Made by a program: the position numbers and the translations under genes. This document shows positions 1 to 10,939 of a stretch of 64,000 nt of DNA, in pieces. Numbering within the stretch: position 1 is the first letter of the stretch; every line of letters starts with the position of its first letter. Source of the stretch: Gnetum montanum (Eukaryota; Streptophyta; Gnetopsida; Gnetales; Gnetaceae); NCBI GenBank assembly GCA_015680685.1, contig MNCI01004792.1, forward strand, positions 646,558 through 710,557, given 5' to 3'. The notes beneath the pieces were generated by a model, which made no database searches, was not told where the DNA came from, and saw nothing but the letters and a program-made list of their open reading frames with translations.

Positions 1-990
1 TTACCTAGTGGTTTCAGGTTTGTTATGGCCTTAACCTTATCAGGGTCCACTCGTATCCTTGCTTCTGATGCTATAAATCCAAGCATTTTGCCTGTTTTGA
101 TGCCGAAGACACACTTTCTTGGGTTAAGCCTCAGTTCATACTTTAAATAATGTTTTAATAATAAGTCGAGATCTCGTACGTGTTGTTCCTCTGTTTTTGA
201 CTTAACCACAATGTCATCCACGTAGTCGTTGAGTGAGTGTAGTATGTAATCACTAAAGATAAATGTCATTGCTCTTTGATACGTGGCCCCAGCGTTCTTG
301 AGACCAAAGGGCATCATTGTGTAACAAAAGGTTCCCCATGGTGTCATAAAGGTTGTCCGAAGCTGATGCTTCAGGTTGATTTGTATTTGATTGTACCCCA
401 AGAAGCCATCCATAAAGGATAATAGTGCATGCCCAGCAGTGGAGTCAACAAGTTGATCAATGCTAGGTAAAGGAAAATCATCCTTTATGGTTGCAACATT
501 CAAATCCCAGAAGTCAATGCATAAGTGAATGCTTCTGTTCTTCTTCGGAACAATGACCATGTTAGACACCCACTCGGCGTAATCAACGGCTCAAATGAAG
601 CTAGCTTGATAAAGCTTGGTGATCTTATTGCAAACTGCTAATGCCACCTCGGGCTTAACCTTTCGTGCTTTTTGTTTTACCGGTCTCAACTTTGGGTCAA
701 GGATAATATTGTGTTGGACAATTCAGGGGTCTAGCTCGGGCATGTCTATGTAGGACCAAGAGAATGCTTTCATATTTTCCCTAAGCACGTTCTCAATGTT
801 TTTGGCTAATGGCAGTTGTAATAAGGTACTTAATTTTAAAATTTTAGTTTCCCCATCGGGCATGATGATGGGAGTTTCGGCCAATGGGTTTTCGGTGATA
901 TTTGCGGCCTCTATGTCAAGGAATTTTGTCATGCCTTTGTAATCATTTGTTATTTGCTGTGTTGAGGCGATGACTGCATCTTCCGTTGAT
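1..990 (-). pseudogene. Copy 0: 5' part of Tat-lineage pol (pre-RT region and reverse transcriptase), cut by the window edge
   Basis: Read on the minus strand, about 990 to 710 encodes the segment that precedes RT in this family (an LKLSTLL motif, then FSWSYIDMPELDP), and about 710 to 1 encodes reverse transcriptase. RT landmarks are visible in order: a DFWDLN-like motif, FPLPSIDQL, SFMDGFLGYNQI, TPWGTFCYTMMPFGLKNAG and the catalytic YVDD at about 230. The open stretch 932-723 is clean, but a stop interrupts the RT region near 590. RNase H and integrase lie outside the window. Compared with copies I-IV this pol is clearly more divergent, so it is a different subfamily. Its partner antisense gene is at 4428-8232. 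RT would copy element RNA into DNA; this copy is broken. Confidence 0.85.
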
Positions 991-3795
991 GAACTTGTTG
1001 GTGACCGTTTGGGACGCGACCGCCAACGAGTGTCCTCGAATAGGATTTAGGTGCCTGCTGGTCTCTAGCAACACCAAGGCCCAGATACCTCCAAATAAAC
1101 TCAGTAGTTAATGTGAGTATGTGTGTGTGCTATTACGACATGCGGTTGTGAGAAATGTAACGATTGCGTTGTGTGTAAACTACAAATGACTTACTTTAAA
1201 GAGATTCAGCCAACTTTGCTAAGTACTGTGAGTTGTTGAAAATTTNNNNNNNNNNNNNNNNNNNNNNNNNNNNNNNNNNNNNNNNNNNNNNNNNNNNNNN
1301 NNNNNNNNNNNNNNNNNNNNNNNNNNNNNNNNNNNNNNNNNNNNNNNNNNNNNNNNNNNNNNNNNNNNNNNNNNNNNNNNNNNNNNNNNNNNNNNNNNNN
1401 NNNNNNNNNNNNNNNNNNNNNNNNNNNNNNNNNNNNNNNNNNNNNNNNNNNNNNNNNNNNNNNNNNNNNNNNNNNNNNNNNNNNNNNNNNNNNNNNNNNN
1501 NNNNNNNNNNNNNNNNNNNNNNNNNNNNNNNNNNNNNNNNNNNNNNNNNNNNNNNNNNNNNNNNNNNNNNNNNNNNNNNNNNNNNNNNNNNNNNNNNNNN
1601 NNNNNNNNNNNNNNNNNNNNNNNNNNNNNNNNNNNNNNNNNNNNNNNNNNNNNNNNNNNCTCTCTTACAACAATCCCAACAGCAATTCCCACATGTTGCA
1701 CAATAATGAAATTTACTACTAAAATGCTCTTAAGGCTTTTAAACACAAGCACTTCTATGGCAAAATTTTAATAGAAATTTCTATCGGGCAACAACAATAG
1801 TAAGAGCAATCTAAAAATCCCAAAATTACTTGCCAAGGATGATACTATCTAAACCACTACCTAAACAATTTAAACAAAACAAAAAATGAAATGCATAACT
1901 CACAGGACCATGACAAAGAGGCTGAAATATTTATTCTAGCAAGCCATCTTGCAAGCAATCGTCACAACTTCTTCTTTACAAAATGCTCTTCTTCCCAAGA
2001 CTCAAATTGTCTCCAAGTGAGAGCCCAAGTGATAACTAGTAGCCTTCAAAGTGTGATGTATGAGACCCCAATGTTGATGATATGTTCTCCCCCACTTTTA
2101 TCTCTACCTTGAAGCCCTTTTATAGGTGTCAAAGGTAGTTACATAGGCAAAATAGCTCACCTAACTTCTCTCCCAAGTGACTTGCCCAACAAGTTAGGGA
2201 GTATTTAACTTAGGAAGTTAGGGAATAGATAAATATTGTTTATGAAAAATAATTTCAACAATCTCACATAATTGTTCACAAGTATATCAATAATCTTTGC
2301 TTTGTTCTAGGATTTGGAGGATGCTTATGGAGCTCTTAATGTTTTAATAACAAGATGATAATACAACATTTACCTTGGAATAAATGTTGTGGGTGCCTTG
2401 TTCTTAAATATTTTGTGGATATGTAAAAATGACCGAAAAAATAAAATTTGAAACTTTAAGCCTGAATGCAAGGGTGCTAGACCTGGAATAGTTATCAAAC
2501 ATTTCAGAAATATCCCACTCCTGTCCAGGATCATTAGCAACCACCACTGTGGGAGAAGGCTTAGCAGCTGCACCCAGCACCATTGCTACGTTTGGTTACT
2601 GGGAGAAAGATCTGGAAACAGATGTAATTCACTAGACGGATAGCCCTGGATCATAGGGTTTCGGTTGCCTAAACTGTTTTATTTTGCCCCAAATTCGCTA
2701 GGGCTTCCTGCATTTTCATGTTTTTGTAAATCGTTCTTCAAAATTCCTGCCATTGATTTAAGGGCTTCGAGCAATCGCATCGTAGATCTGCTACTATGGT
2801 AGAGCACCCTTTTGTTTGTTTTTTAAAATTTAATGGCGAGGGTTTGGTGGCACGGCATCCACGCAGAGGTCTTGGTGACTCTGTTTGCCCTGGCACAGGC
2901 AGCCAACGCTGCTTATGGTTTGCTATTTTAATGCTGATGTATGCTTTTCTGAGTTACGCGGCGTGGCACACATCGACGTCATTGGAGGCAGGCGAATCAA
3001 CTGTATAAAGCTTGAATTTGTATGTGAGTCCCTCTTCTTTGAATTCGCATCCCTGTAGAAGAAATTTTAGCACAACGCGGCCAGCAGAGATGCCACTGAT
3101 TTGGGTAAAAAGAACAGTTAATTTTACACGAAACAGAAAAACATTTTAGAGCAAAAACCCTTGCATTCTTCTACGTTAGGACTAACGCGATTCCTGCAAT
3201 TTCTGTAACGAAAAACTAGCATTCTTTTGGACTATTTTTCTTTCCTCCATCTTTCTTTCATTGCGTACAAGGGCTGGAACTATGTTTGCATTTTTTCCTT
3301 GCCATAAAAAACATTATTCAAACCTTAGTATATTAACTTTGATATTTTCCTTGATACATCCGTAAATGGGGATCGGCTCTTTTAGCTTTCCACTTGTTTT
3401 TCATCCTTCATTTTCCAAAGGAGCATGATGAATTTTCCTTATTATTTGAAAAACTCTATCTTCCTTTAACAATTCTTCTTGAACATCAAAGTATTAAAAT
3501 ATCAATAAAGCACATCCAACATGTATATTTCTCTTGATTATCCTTTTTGACTTATTCATATTTTATCATCTTTGCTGCTCCATGAAATGGCTAAATGTGT
3601 CAACAGAACTTAGGTGGATGAGGCTCGTGTTTATGTCCCTTGTAATTTTTCCATATGGTCCATCGATAATTAATGGTTCGGTTAAGCACTGGCGATCCAT
3701 CAGGCTTGCTCCTGCCAATAAACAGAGAGCGGAATGAGCTAATGGGTAATGTTCTATGTTTCTTTGGTCATTTTAAATGTGTATGTGCATGGTGG
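991..3795. other. Unassigned insertion-like DNA between pol and accessory gene of copy 0, including an assembly gap
   Basis: In the other copies the pol-to-accessory spacer is well under 1 kb; here it is about 3.4 kb, so some 2.8 kb of extra DNA is present. It includes a 414-base N gap (1246-1659). The remainder is AT-rich, has only short open stretches (for example 2796-3008) without recognisable motifs, and shows no similarity I can see to the rest of the window. It could be a nested insertion or old host DNA. I see no gene here. Confidence 0.5.
1246..1659. other. Assembly gap (414 N)
   Basis: A run of 414 undetermined bases. Any open reading frame drawn across it is meaningless. Confidence 0.99.
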
Positions 3796-3799
3796 ATTA

Positions 3800-3955
3800 T
3801 CGTCACACCGGGACGCAGTGGCAGTTTAAGGTCATACCATTCCGTAATGGCAATTTAAGGCCATACCGGGCCGTAGATGGGTTAAAAATGGCAGTTTAGG
3901 GCCCTGCTGGGCTGTAATGGTAGTTTAAGGCCATACCGGGCCATAATGGGTTTAC
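3800..3955. repeat. Copy 0 junction micro-hairpin tandem repeat
   Basis: About five units of roughly 30-40 bp share TTTAAGG followed by GGCC-six bases-GGCC or a variant of it (for example GGCCATACCGGGCC). The units lie just upstream of the accessory-gene TATA box, the same place as the related arrays in copies I-IV. The short stem, rather than the primary sequence, is what is shared with the other arrays. Confidence 0.7.
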
Positions 3956-4132
3956 ACTAGAATATTCGGCGTAAACGTATGAAATGGGGTTCACGGGGGA
4001 ACCAGGATGTAATAATTTCTATTTTTTAATATTTTGTCTGGGCAAAGTTTAGCGAAAAATAAGTAAAAGGGCACAAAATGGCAAAAAGGAGCAATGGCGG
4101 CATAAACGGCTGCGGAAGAGACGGTGGAGTAC

Positions 4133-4140
4133 TATAAAAA
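4133..4140 (+). promoter_or_regulatory. Putative TATA box of the copy 0 accessory gene
   Basis: TATAAAAA followed by a G run lies 295 bp upstream of the proposed ATG at 4428. The other four copies have a TATA box at the equivalent place (CATAAATA or TATAAATA followed by a G-rich stretch). The sequence is not identical to theirs, so support is positional. Confidence 0.45.
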
Positions 4141-4159
4141 AGGGGGGGTGTTTCATTTG

Positions 4160-5260
4160 TTTCTTACTTTGAATTGTGAGTGTAAGCGACAGAGAATAAA
4201 CTATTAAAGCATAAGCGTAAACTATCGCGCCCTGGCGTAAGCGTAAACTATCCTGCCCTGGCGTAAGCGTAAACTTGCTTGTGAGCGTAGATGCCAAAGA
4301 GTAACCCTTAGCGTAGACGCCCAACACTAAACCCTAGCGTAGACGCGGAGCGTAGAATTTCAGGTGCCAGTGTAGATAGTTCTTTTCTTCAGCGTAAACT
4401 TGTGCAATTAGTGTAAAGGAGGCCAAGATGGGCAAAGGAAAAGAAGTGGAAGGCCAGGGGAGGAAGGGTCCCGACTTGACCTTTGCAGAGGAGACTGAAG
4501 CCATGCTACAGTGCCTGCCTCGGCCAAGGATTCCGTCATGGCCTGTGAGATCCCACAGGTAGGCTCTAATCCCTGCCTCTGTTATTATTTCTTTGCTTCT
4601 CTTTTTTAGGGTAGATAGTCTCGGCATATACGTCGAGTGTAGAGGGTTTTCAGCGTATATGTCGAGCGTAACTTCATAGCGTAAAGTTGGGCTAGTGTAG
4701 ACTGTCAGGGCATAATCAGTTTTATCAGTGTAAGCATTTTTTCTGCACTATTATGTCAGCGTAAGCCATGGCATCATGAGTTCTCTATGCGCGAAGTTTT
4801 GTCAGCGTGATTTGTTTGTTCTATCAGCGTAAATTCTGTTTACTGTGACAACATATACGCTGAGGGTTTGTTCAGCATATACGTTGTGCGTGCGTAGTTG
4901 TCTTTACAACATAGACTTGTTTTTCATGTTTCTGCCATAAACTTGTTTGTTCAGTGCCGGCATAGATTGTTTACGCTGAAAGCGAACTTAGGTGCATACG
5001 CTGAGGGTTTCTTCGGCGTATACGCTGAGCGTAAAACAGTTCATTGTCGGCATATACGCTGAGTTAAGCAGTGTATTACGCTAAGCATAAACAGTTTCGT
5101 TGGCGTATACGTTGGTTCATGGGGCGTATATGCTGAGTGTAAAACAGTTCATTGTCGGCGTATATGCTGAGTTAAGCAGCGTATTACGCTAAGCGTAAAC
5201 AGTTTCGCCGACGTATACACTGGTTCATGGGGCGTATACGCTGAGTGTAAAAATTTAGTA
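4160..5260. repeat. GCGTAAAC/GCGTATACGC-rich repeats, with a 108-bp tandem repeat at 5015-5240
   Basis: The region is saturated with GCGTAAAC, GCGTATACGCTGAG and related words. From 5015 there are two full tandem copies with an exact period of 108 bp (GGCGTA at 5015, 5123 and 5231) and the start of a third. GCGTATACGC is itself a palindrome. Most of the array lies in the proposed first intron (4559-5359) of the accessory gene; its earlier part covers the 5' UTR. The copies are nearly identical, so this expansion is younger than the element's coding decay. Confidence 0.8.
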
Positions 5261-8232
5261 AATTTTTAGATTTTAAGTGTCGATTCATGATGTAAACTCT
5301 CGCTTTTCGGGCTGTTTTGAAGCATGGCTAATTTATCATGGCATCTTGATTGCTTGCAGGGACAGTAAGTGTTTCCTCCTCGTTGTTGAGCTTATCGGGG
5401 TGTTAACATGGGTTGGCCCCGTTGAAGCTGAGGAGCCTCCCCCGGATCTAACTGTGGATAACAATGGGGTTTGGTTCAGGGAAAGTGCATCTGAATTTCT
5501 GGCCTTCATGTTAGACAATTTTGAGGTGGCCATCTAGTTGAACTTTACCGAAGTGATTGCATGGAGCGTGCTTGAGGCAATGCTGCCAGGAGCTGCAGAG
5601 GGTGTCATGGTCTTCATAGAATACATTGATGAGGGACCACTTGTTAACAAGGATGGTTCTACCCATGGGCCCAGGTCAACATGCCCATTAACATGCGTGT
5701 GGGCACTATTGCCGCGAGGGTTAGACTACCTCAACAATACTCTGTTCATAGCTGCCCATGCACACACATTGTTCCAGAATCCTCCCGGCACAGTATACCA
5801 AGTGGACAGGTAGGACTATTTAAGTTTATTATTTCCTTTCGTCGTTTGGTATCTGTTTCTTGTTTTGACATTTATTTGTTTACAGGCTGAAGGCCAACCT
5901 GGATGGGACATACGTTGAGGATGAAGGACTAGCTCTTTCTCGCACTGCCCTGGAGGCATTCATGATGGGCCCCACCCTTCATGGAACCGTACTCGGTCAA
6001 ACGAAGGGAGCAATTGTCCATTTTCATAAGCAGTTCTCCAGAGCGTTCGCGATGTACAAAGCTCGTGAGTGGCTTCACAAAGAATGGTCAGACAATGGGC
6101 CGGTCTTCCCTCGTTATGCTGGCAGCACATCTAAATCCACCACTAATGGTAAATGATAACATTTTCTAGATATGTTAGTGGGTTTGTCCAACTATTTGGA
6201 GTTACGCTGATATGACCATTTTAAATTGCTTTTACAGTTGTTGTACCTCTTGGTGGGGATTCGGTGACAACTGGACGAACCGAGACTACCTTGTCGATGA
6301 AGTTCGAGGAGGTGACTAAGGCTCAAAAGTGGTTGCGTAGACATGCTCCATCGTCCATCGTTCGTTGCCTGCATAATGCCGGCCTCATGGAGCTCTTTAT
6401 GACCTCGACTCCTGACATATCCATAGGGGAGATGATTAGGATCGTGGATTCTTTTAATGAGTTTTTCTCATACCACAGCACCCGGATTAAGGGTGTTAAG
6501 GTAGTTTTTCATCTGTCACCCAAGTTCTTTCCAAACCTATTTGGCATACCAGCAGATGGCTTAAATGTAGTATTAGACAGAGCTCATAAAGAGCTCCAGA
6601 CGGTTCGTGAGTTGGAAGATTGGCTAGGCGTGGCCAAGGGTGCCGAGGGATTCTCGATGCAGGGGAAAGAGAAAGTTGTGGAAGTGAACAAATTATATCC
6701 CCTGTTCAGGGCATGGGTATTCCCTAAAATCATTTCCCAGGTGAAGAGTCTTGGGGTTGAGGTTGTTCGTGTCATGCGAACTATCTTGGAAATGGGCATG
6801 CGATATAACTGGGCCTAATTTTTGTTGTCGGGCATGCACAAAGAGATAGTGCGGTTGTGTTCGAATGTCGAGGCACAATCCCACTTCTTTGCGTTCTTCG
6901 CCAGTTACCTTCATCGTTTTGCCAAGTTCCTAGTAGTTCGTGTAGACAACCAGTTTGTTCTGCGGGATCGGGGTCAACTATCTCACCCGTGGATCAATCA
7001 CTTGTTTGAGACAACTAAATCCCAAGATGCACTTGAAGGCATTGATGAATTCGTTTCTATTACTATAGGGGGATCATCTGGCGCTTCAATCCACACACAT
7101 GATAGTTTGGGATTGGAGCCAGACGACGTACCCTACACTGCTAGAAGGGTAGAATGGGTCATCAAAGAGACCGTTGGCCAAGCCAAGTCAAAGCTAAAAA
7201 GGCCTGAATGCGCAACTGAGGAAGTCTCCGATGTGAACCAGCCATGCGTGAAGCGCATACGCTTCAAGATGCCTGGTAAGAGGACCTCACCCGCTTATTG
7301 CCTTATCGTTTTTGTTTTGTTTATAACTTTTACTTCAATCACTTACGTGTCATTAATATTTTTGGCTTGATTTTAAAAAGTGAGGAAGCAGGCTTTAGAC
7401 ACTATCACCGAGGAGGAGGAAACCAACACGGAGAAGGATAACGAGAAGGAAAACACGGAGAAGAGCCAGGGTGGAGGAAAGGAGGAGTTAAAGGAGAATA
7501 CCACTGAAACTGAACCATTGGACGACCAGGACACTGTCAACCAAATGTTCAGCAGCTTCCTTAAGGGAAAGCTGGATTTGGGCGAACCCCTAGAGGGTGA
7601 CAAGGATCATGGTACATTTTCCTTTTTATTTCATTTTGAATTGCTTGATCAATTGTCATTCCTATGGTATTTTATTTTCGTGTTTTTATCTTGTTTAGAT
7701 GAAGGCAACGAGACCAGGATGGTGCGATTGGACGTACCCATAAAAACGTTTCCTCCTGAGAGGACCGCGGAGGTTAGTTCATCCCGTACCCGTGAGCCAC
7801 TTACTTGGACAGAAATGCCAAGTAAGATGGATTTTGTGGCTAGAATCATGGAGGAAGTTGTTGAACAGATTTAAGAGGCCCACCCTGATATAGGTATAAA
7901 TCATTTAGAGGTTTGGAGTTTCACATATTGTTTATATTGTCTTAACATTTGTATTTTTTGCGTGGGTAGGCACTAAATTGAGATGGGATCCCTCTGAAAG
8001 CATTAGCATAGAAATTTTAACCACACTTTCCCCAGAAGTGGAATAGGTGCCAAGGCCTATTTACGAGGGAGTTGCAGAAGGCCTTGTGCACAACGCTAAG
8101 TTGTTATGGACCTGTAGGCGTTCCATTGAGCAATTTTGGCTACAGATTCAAGCAAAAGAAAAGGAAGTCTCTGAATTGTTAGTGGAACATGATGATATGA
8201 AGTCTCGGTACGAGGGGATCCTGCAATATTAA
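4428..8232 (+). pseudogene. Copy 0 accessory gene: seven-exon, FCP1/NIF-like HAD plus coiled-coil protein, 3' truncated
   Basis: Proposed exons: 4428-4558, 5360-5809, 5886-6148, 6238-7275, 7381-7611, 7699-7893, 7970-8232. All six introns start GT and end AG, and all six junctions keep the reading frame. Exon 2 opens with FLLVVELIGVL, resembling HAD motif I of the FCP1/NLI-interacting-factor family (DLxGxL) but with Glu for the nucleophilic Asp. It continues with EFLAFMLDNFEVAI and ends LNNTLFIAAH...NPPGTVYQ, matching the family's NTLLxDDSPYK...NPPxTAI block with the acidic pair lost. Exon 4 encodes an unrecognised domain of about 345 residues, exons 5-6 an acidic Glu-rich linker, exon 7 the start of a coiled coil. 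In-frame stops: 5535 (at a conserved Trp), 6816, 7872 and 8044. Translation ends at an abrupt junction with copy I at 8232. Pol 0 is on the opposite strand. Splicing and function are inferred, not observed. Confidence 0.7.
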
Positions 8233-10760
8233 CAGTGGCACTTGTCATATAACTAAATGTGTCAGCAACAACCGAAATGGGCTATGACAAGACAAACATA
8301 TGGTTAAACTTACTAGCATCTAATTGTAGTTCCCTTTCCTATTGATTTAGAGTGATGGAAGTAGCTTGGGTAGAAGTCCCTACCAAGTCTCTATAGGCCT
8401 CTTCGTCATGCTCTAGTACCTTTTCTTTTGAGAGACCAGTGTCTTTTTTATTCAAGGGAGACTCCTCTTCATCTCCAAAAATTCCCTCCTCGTTAGTAGG
8501 AGGATTCTACCTAATAACAAGAGCCCATGCCTTAGTGAAAGGAGCTTCTTTCTTCTTCACCAGGGCCCTTTCTTCCAAGTCTAGGGCCTCCATGTCTTTA
8601 TTTCTCACCCCCATCTTAGGGATTGACACCTCTTCATCGTCTTCTTCTTCTTCCTCTTCTTCCTCTGGTAGCCAATAAACACATTTGCATTAGCCCAAAA
8701 GACATGTTTGCATTAGCCCAAAACATGTTGGCGTTAGCTTAAGGTAGGTGCTACACGCTAGGCTATGCTGTCTAGCATAGCATAGCATAGCAGGAATTAA
8801 CAAAGTAGGTAAAGAAATAAGCATTAAAAAAACATTTGCTGATGGGGGGTTGCATCCTCTATAGTTTAAACCATAGTCTCCACCCCTCCTCACCCTCCGT
8901 GCAAAGGGTTTTCTTAGTTGAAGCAAGACTCTTCTGCTACAACCTACTAGCCACAGTCTCGGCTATAAGATGTTTCCCCTGTGACATGCTATCGGCTATA
9001 GTAGGAGGATTCTCTCATATGCTATCTGGGCCACAAAATTTGCGGGCCACCTGGTCCTTAGTCATCACAGAGAACGACTCCCTAATTATTTCTGGGGGAT
9101 CTTGGGCTCAAGTGGTCTAGAGGATCAGGTAAATCCATGGTCTAAAAATCTAATTGCGATCACGCAATACTAAGGCCCCATTATCATGGACCACCATAAA
9201 CTCCATAAAACACTTCAGACAGGCTATGTAAAAGGCATAATGTATCTTGGAACGAGACTCCAACTTCTTATGGAGCCCCAAGATCTTGGTCTACAAGCCT
9301 TTTCACAAAACCCTAGCCTAGTTGTAATGGGCCCCCTCCTCCATGACCTCACGCATCACCCAAGCCTACTGAATCCCTAGGACCTTCCCTTGGAAAAGTA
9401 GCTAGGGGACTGCGTGAGCATGAAAGACAGGGTAAACCTCCCTGCTAGGTCCCGCTTTAAGCTTCTCCATGGAGAGCCCCTTCTACTCCTTGGCAATCCC
9501 TAACCACTCCTGAATGTACTTCTTCTGAAGGCTCAGCTCCCTCTTGCCCTTTGACCCTATGAGGATGCCATTTCTAGGGACACTGAAGAGGTCCGCGAAT
9601 AGCTGGTCATTGATTTCAATGACCACTCGTACTCTTTGTATGCATGTGCAGAAGCGATCCACCTTATCGGAAAAGAAGTCAACCAAGGAAAGCATTGCAG
9701 TGGTAGGAATGCTCAGGTTTGAGGCCAAGAAAAGATCCATAAGCCTAGCCTTTTGGATGTTATGGACTAAGGAGTCTGAGGCCACACCGCATATCCAGCA
9801 TTGGCTCACCTCTATTTCTCCATACTTGAAGTAGATATTTTCCTCTTGGTGCTTAGCAGTTACCACTGTTACCTCTTGGGGCATTTTCATCCCTATAGCA
9901 GTTTGTACAAAATCATTTAGCATGTAAAAACACATAAAATGGAAAGATTGCAAAGAAACTTAAGCATGTAGCACTTACTGTTTAGCTTACTAGGTTTGTA
10001 CGATAACAAGAATGGTGGAAGCCTAACTAGGACTTGTTCAAGGATGATCAGTTTGGAGGGTGTCCATCCCTCATCTAGCCAACTAGACTCCTTTTACATG
10101 CCATAGGGAATGGGGTATAGGTCTGGGTAGGTGTGTTATTCACTCTCGCATTGATCAATCACACCCACACATAGGTTCTCAGCAAAAGAGAACTCTTGCA
10201 GGGCTATCGATGCTATGGTCAGTACACCGATTTTTCATGAAGCCCTTCCTTGTTAATGTAGAACCTGACAACAAAAACATACTATTAGCATTTGGCCAGC
10301 ATAGCAAGCATCACACAATACAGTGGAACAAGGCTACAAAACTCACCTGCCAACACAGTAGATGGTCCCTGGTGAGTTTTAAAAGTACGTTCCCATATGA
10401 CGTGCAAAAAACAATGTGTTGTAAGCATGGTAGCAACTATACTCAGGCATACCCTAGATTTAAGTCAAATGCCTCAAATCTTTGGGGTGTTGACTAGATC
10501 CTTCTCCTTGCCTGCTGCTGATTTCCCCTTCCATCAAAAACCTCAAGATACCCTAATTTTCCCCTGGCAACAGGGTTTCTGTTATGATGGCCACCTCTTC
10601 CTCCTCTAGGTATGACCAAACAATCATACTAAAATGTTGGAGGAGAAATTGTAAGAACTCTTGTGCTCCTTATCTAAACTAGACTTCATGCTCTCCCACA
10701 AATCGCCTTATGCTCCGAATGTGGGCTCTACGCTTTTACAATGAGAATGACAAGCTTACC
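8233..10760 (-). pseudogene. Copy I accessory gene, missing exon 1, HAD motif I and the 3' coiled-coil part
   Basis: Minus-strand homologue of the copy 0, II, III and IV genes. Exon 2 keeps EFLQFLLQHFSMIVWS and YNTLFFARHMGTY before its donor at 10346, so the family's DD motif reads RH. Exon 4 begins at 9892 after a CTATAG acceptor and encodes the conserved unknown domain; 9953-9483 is one open stretch of 156 codons. Exon 5 (8664-8314) gives an acidic run. The donor after exon 4 has GT changed to GC (near 8838). The 5' UTR runs directly into the middle of exon 2, so exon 1, intron 1 and the LDLxGVL motif are deleted. At the other end the gene stops inside exon 6 at the 8232/8233 junction. Pol I follows on the plus strand. 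Confidence 0.7.
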
Positions 10761-10773
10761 AAGGTTTAATCCC

Positions 10774-10781
10774 TATTTATG
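10774..10781 (-). promoter_or_regulatory. TATA box of the copy I accessory gene
   Basis: Minus-strand CATAAATAGGGATT. The same CATAAATAGG/TATAAATAGGGG word occurs upstream of the genes of copies II, III and IV, followed by similar 5' UTR sequence, although the surrounding spacer is diverged. Confidence 0.65.
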
Positions 10782-10939
10782 ACCATAATGGTAAAAAATG
10801 GAAACTTGTCATTATCTCTCTTTGTTTAATGCAGAGTTTGCCGTGCAGCGTAGCATGCCCACCATGAGATCGTAGCACTGTTGGCATTAAAACCTCGGCT
10901 CACTTCAAGCTAACCATTTTCTTTCCCCAAAAAAAAAAT

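Noticed and set aside
1219-1752. Open frames of 157-177 codons across 1219-1752 on both strands
   Set aside because: They consist mostly of the N gap; nothing is encoded.
2796-3008. Possible small gene at 2796-3008
   Set aside because: Seventy codons with no recognisable motif, no conserved counterpart and no supporting splice or promoter signals.
5277-5537. Start of the copy 0 gene at 5277
   Set aside because: This only extends exon 2 backwards into intron 1. TGCTTGCAG before 5360 and the phase match to exon 1 (4428-4558) fit better.
6584-6914. Minus-strand open frames within exon 4 of the copy 0 gene
   Set aside because: They are shadows of the plus-strand exon and have no homologue at the equivalent place in other copies.
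6238-7275. Plant mobile domain (aminotransferase-like) as identity of exon 4
   Set aside because: The hallmark Trp-rich motifs of that family are not visible.
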